The translations under genes were made by a program, and so were the position numbers. Below the pieces are notes generated by a model that had not been told where the DNA came from, made no database searches, and worked only from the letters and a program-made list of their open reading frames with translations. DNA of 64,000 nucleotides from Acholoe squamosa (taxonomy: Eukaryota; Annelida; Polychaeta; Phyllodocida; Polynoidae): NCBI GenBank assembly GCA_949317995.1, contig OX439046.1, forward strand, positions 77,726,934 to 77,790,933, given 5' to 3'. Of this stretch, positions 63,178-64,000 are shown piece by piece. Each line of letters begins with the position of its first letter. The first letter of the stretch is position 1.

Positions 63178-64000
63178 GTATGAACAGATTCTATTGATAT
63201 ATCATTGAGTCATTACATCTCAGAGGTATAACTTAAACTCTGCTATCAATCAAAAACCATTTGTGATAAATTTCCATTGGCACAAGTCATAATACTATAA
63301 TTAGAAATATTGTGTTTCTAAGCAATGGTAAGTTCCACAGTATAGAATGTTTATTGAGTGTTGAAAAATAACAGTTCCTCTAGTAAACCATAGGGAGGGT
63401 CATTCCTCACAGGACCATGAAGAAACTGGATCTCATTCTCATTGGCTCCATTTTTCACTGTAACATCATTAAATAGCATCAAATCCCTTATTATATACTC
63501 ATTTCATTGTAGACGTTTTCCAAAGATAAGACATGGAATACCATGTTCTATCTTATAGGCATCCCACCCTTATTTGGAGCTTTTTTTTACACTAGAAAAA
63601 AAACCTATTTTCACAATCTTTGAGGCAGTTAAACTCTTGAATACTAAATTATCATAAAAATAGGTTTTAAGCTCCCTGTGCACTTGTCAGACCAGAGATT
63701 CGCTCAAATTACTCCAAACTGAATACTTGACTTGTTACCTTCAAACCAGTATTCCACTTGGCTCCACCTCATGGAATACTGATAGTTAAGAAATACCCAG
63801 ATTATCGAGAACCTGTGTCTATCTATAGATGTAGAGAAACTTCTAATTTATGTTATTTAAGTTACAAATGCATTTTTCTCTTTTGGCATCTTGCATTCAA
63901 GAGTGTAGGCCTTTGCTGCATATAAAGACAATAAAGAAACATGAACCTGAAGGCAGCATTCGGCCCTTAAAGGTTTGAGATAATTGTTAAGCACAAAGAT
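63178..64000. other. Intron after exon g, to the window end
   Basis: AT-rich with no domain copy, open frame or recognised element. Confidence 0.5.

Noticed and set aside
1-64000. tRNA, rRNA or snRNA genes
   Set aside because: No stretch read by eye had a convincing acceptor stem with A and B boxes or rRNA-like conserved text. A covariance-model scan would be needed to exclude them.

Overview
The window looks like nuclear DNA of an invertebrate animal. It has exons with GT/AG borders and long introns, poly(A)-signal-like AATAAA motifs, and a dense load of transposable elements, including a metazoan-type Polinton. A marine invertebrate such as a mollusc, brachiopod or amphioxus would fit, but nothing read here fixes the phylum. 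There are no bacterial operons, CRISPR arrays or rRNA genes, and I found no convincing tRNA.

Layout. (1) 1-4766: the 3' part of a Ty3/Gypsy LTR fossil, with an integrase end, two accessory frames downstream of pol, and a 3' LTR at 4376-4766. (2) 5.1-6.4 kb: minus-strand coding-like scraps of unknown origin. (3) 6.7-9.1 kb: LTR fossil 'A', a broken gag/protease piece on the plus strand. (4) 9.1-13.5 kb: non-coding DNA with a small tandem repeat. (5) 13514-31846: a whole or nearly whole 18.3-kb Polinton/Maverick with about 380-390-bp terminal inverted repeats and a perfect 6-bp target duplication (AAGGTT). (6) 31.9-35.7 kb: non-coding DNA with a homopurine tract. (7) 35.7-39.2 kb: LTR fossil 'B', minus strand, same family as A. 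(8) 39347 to at least 63177: a host gene on the plus strand with at least seven exons, each coding one copy of the same unrecognised domain. Its introns hold a LINE reverse transcriptase fragment, a 1.1-kb non-autonomous element with Polinton hallmarks (42904-44011, target duplication ATGGTT), a second Gypsy fossil of the same family as region 1 (about 44.07-52.23 kb), and a 3.3-kb fold-back element (57488-60814).

Inside the Polinton, the left half is read leftward: a Cys-rich protein, the protein-primed DNA polymerase, and a Pro/Ser-rich protein with a PC4-like tail. The right half is read rightward: two cargo genes, a tandem death-domain gene, packaging ATPase, a small basic protein, a conserved acidic/basic protein, integrase with chromodomain, minor capsid (penton-like), a pVI-like protein, the double jelly-roll major capsid, an adenain-like protease and a small coiled-coil protein. 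The two halves diverge from about 21.3-21.7 kb. The cargo block at 21.7-24.3 kb is the most unusual part. It contains a protein made of two death domains, a neighbour that may carry a death-effector-like fold, and a protein whose end recalls EndoU ribonucleases, with a G-rich inverted repeat between two of these genes.

The other high-interest points are the host gene's modular exons (all seven multiples of three, with the same codon split at every clear border) and the 1.1-kb element, which looks like a Polinton-mobilised miniature.
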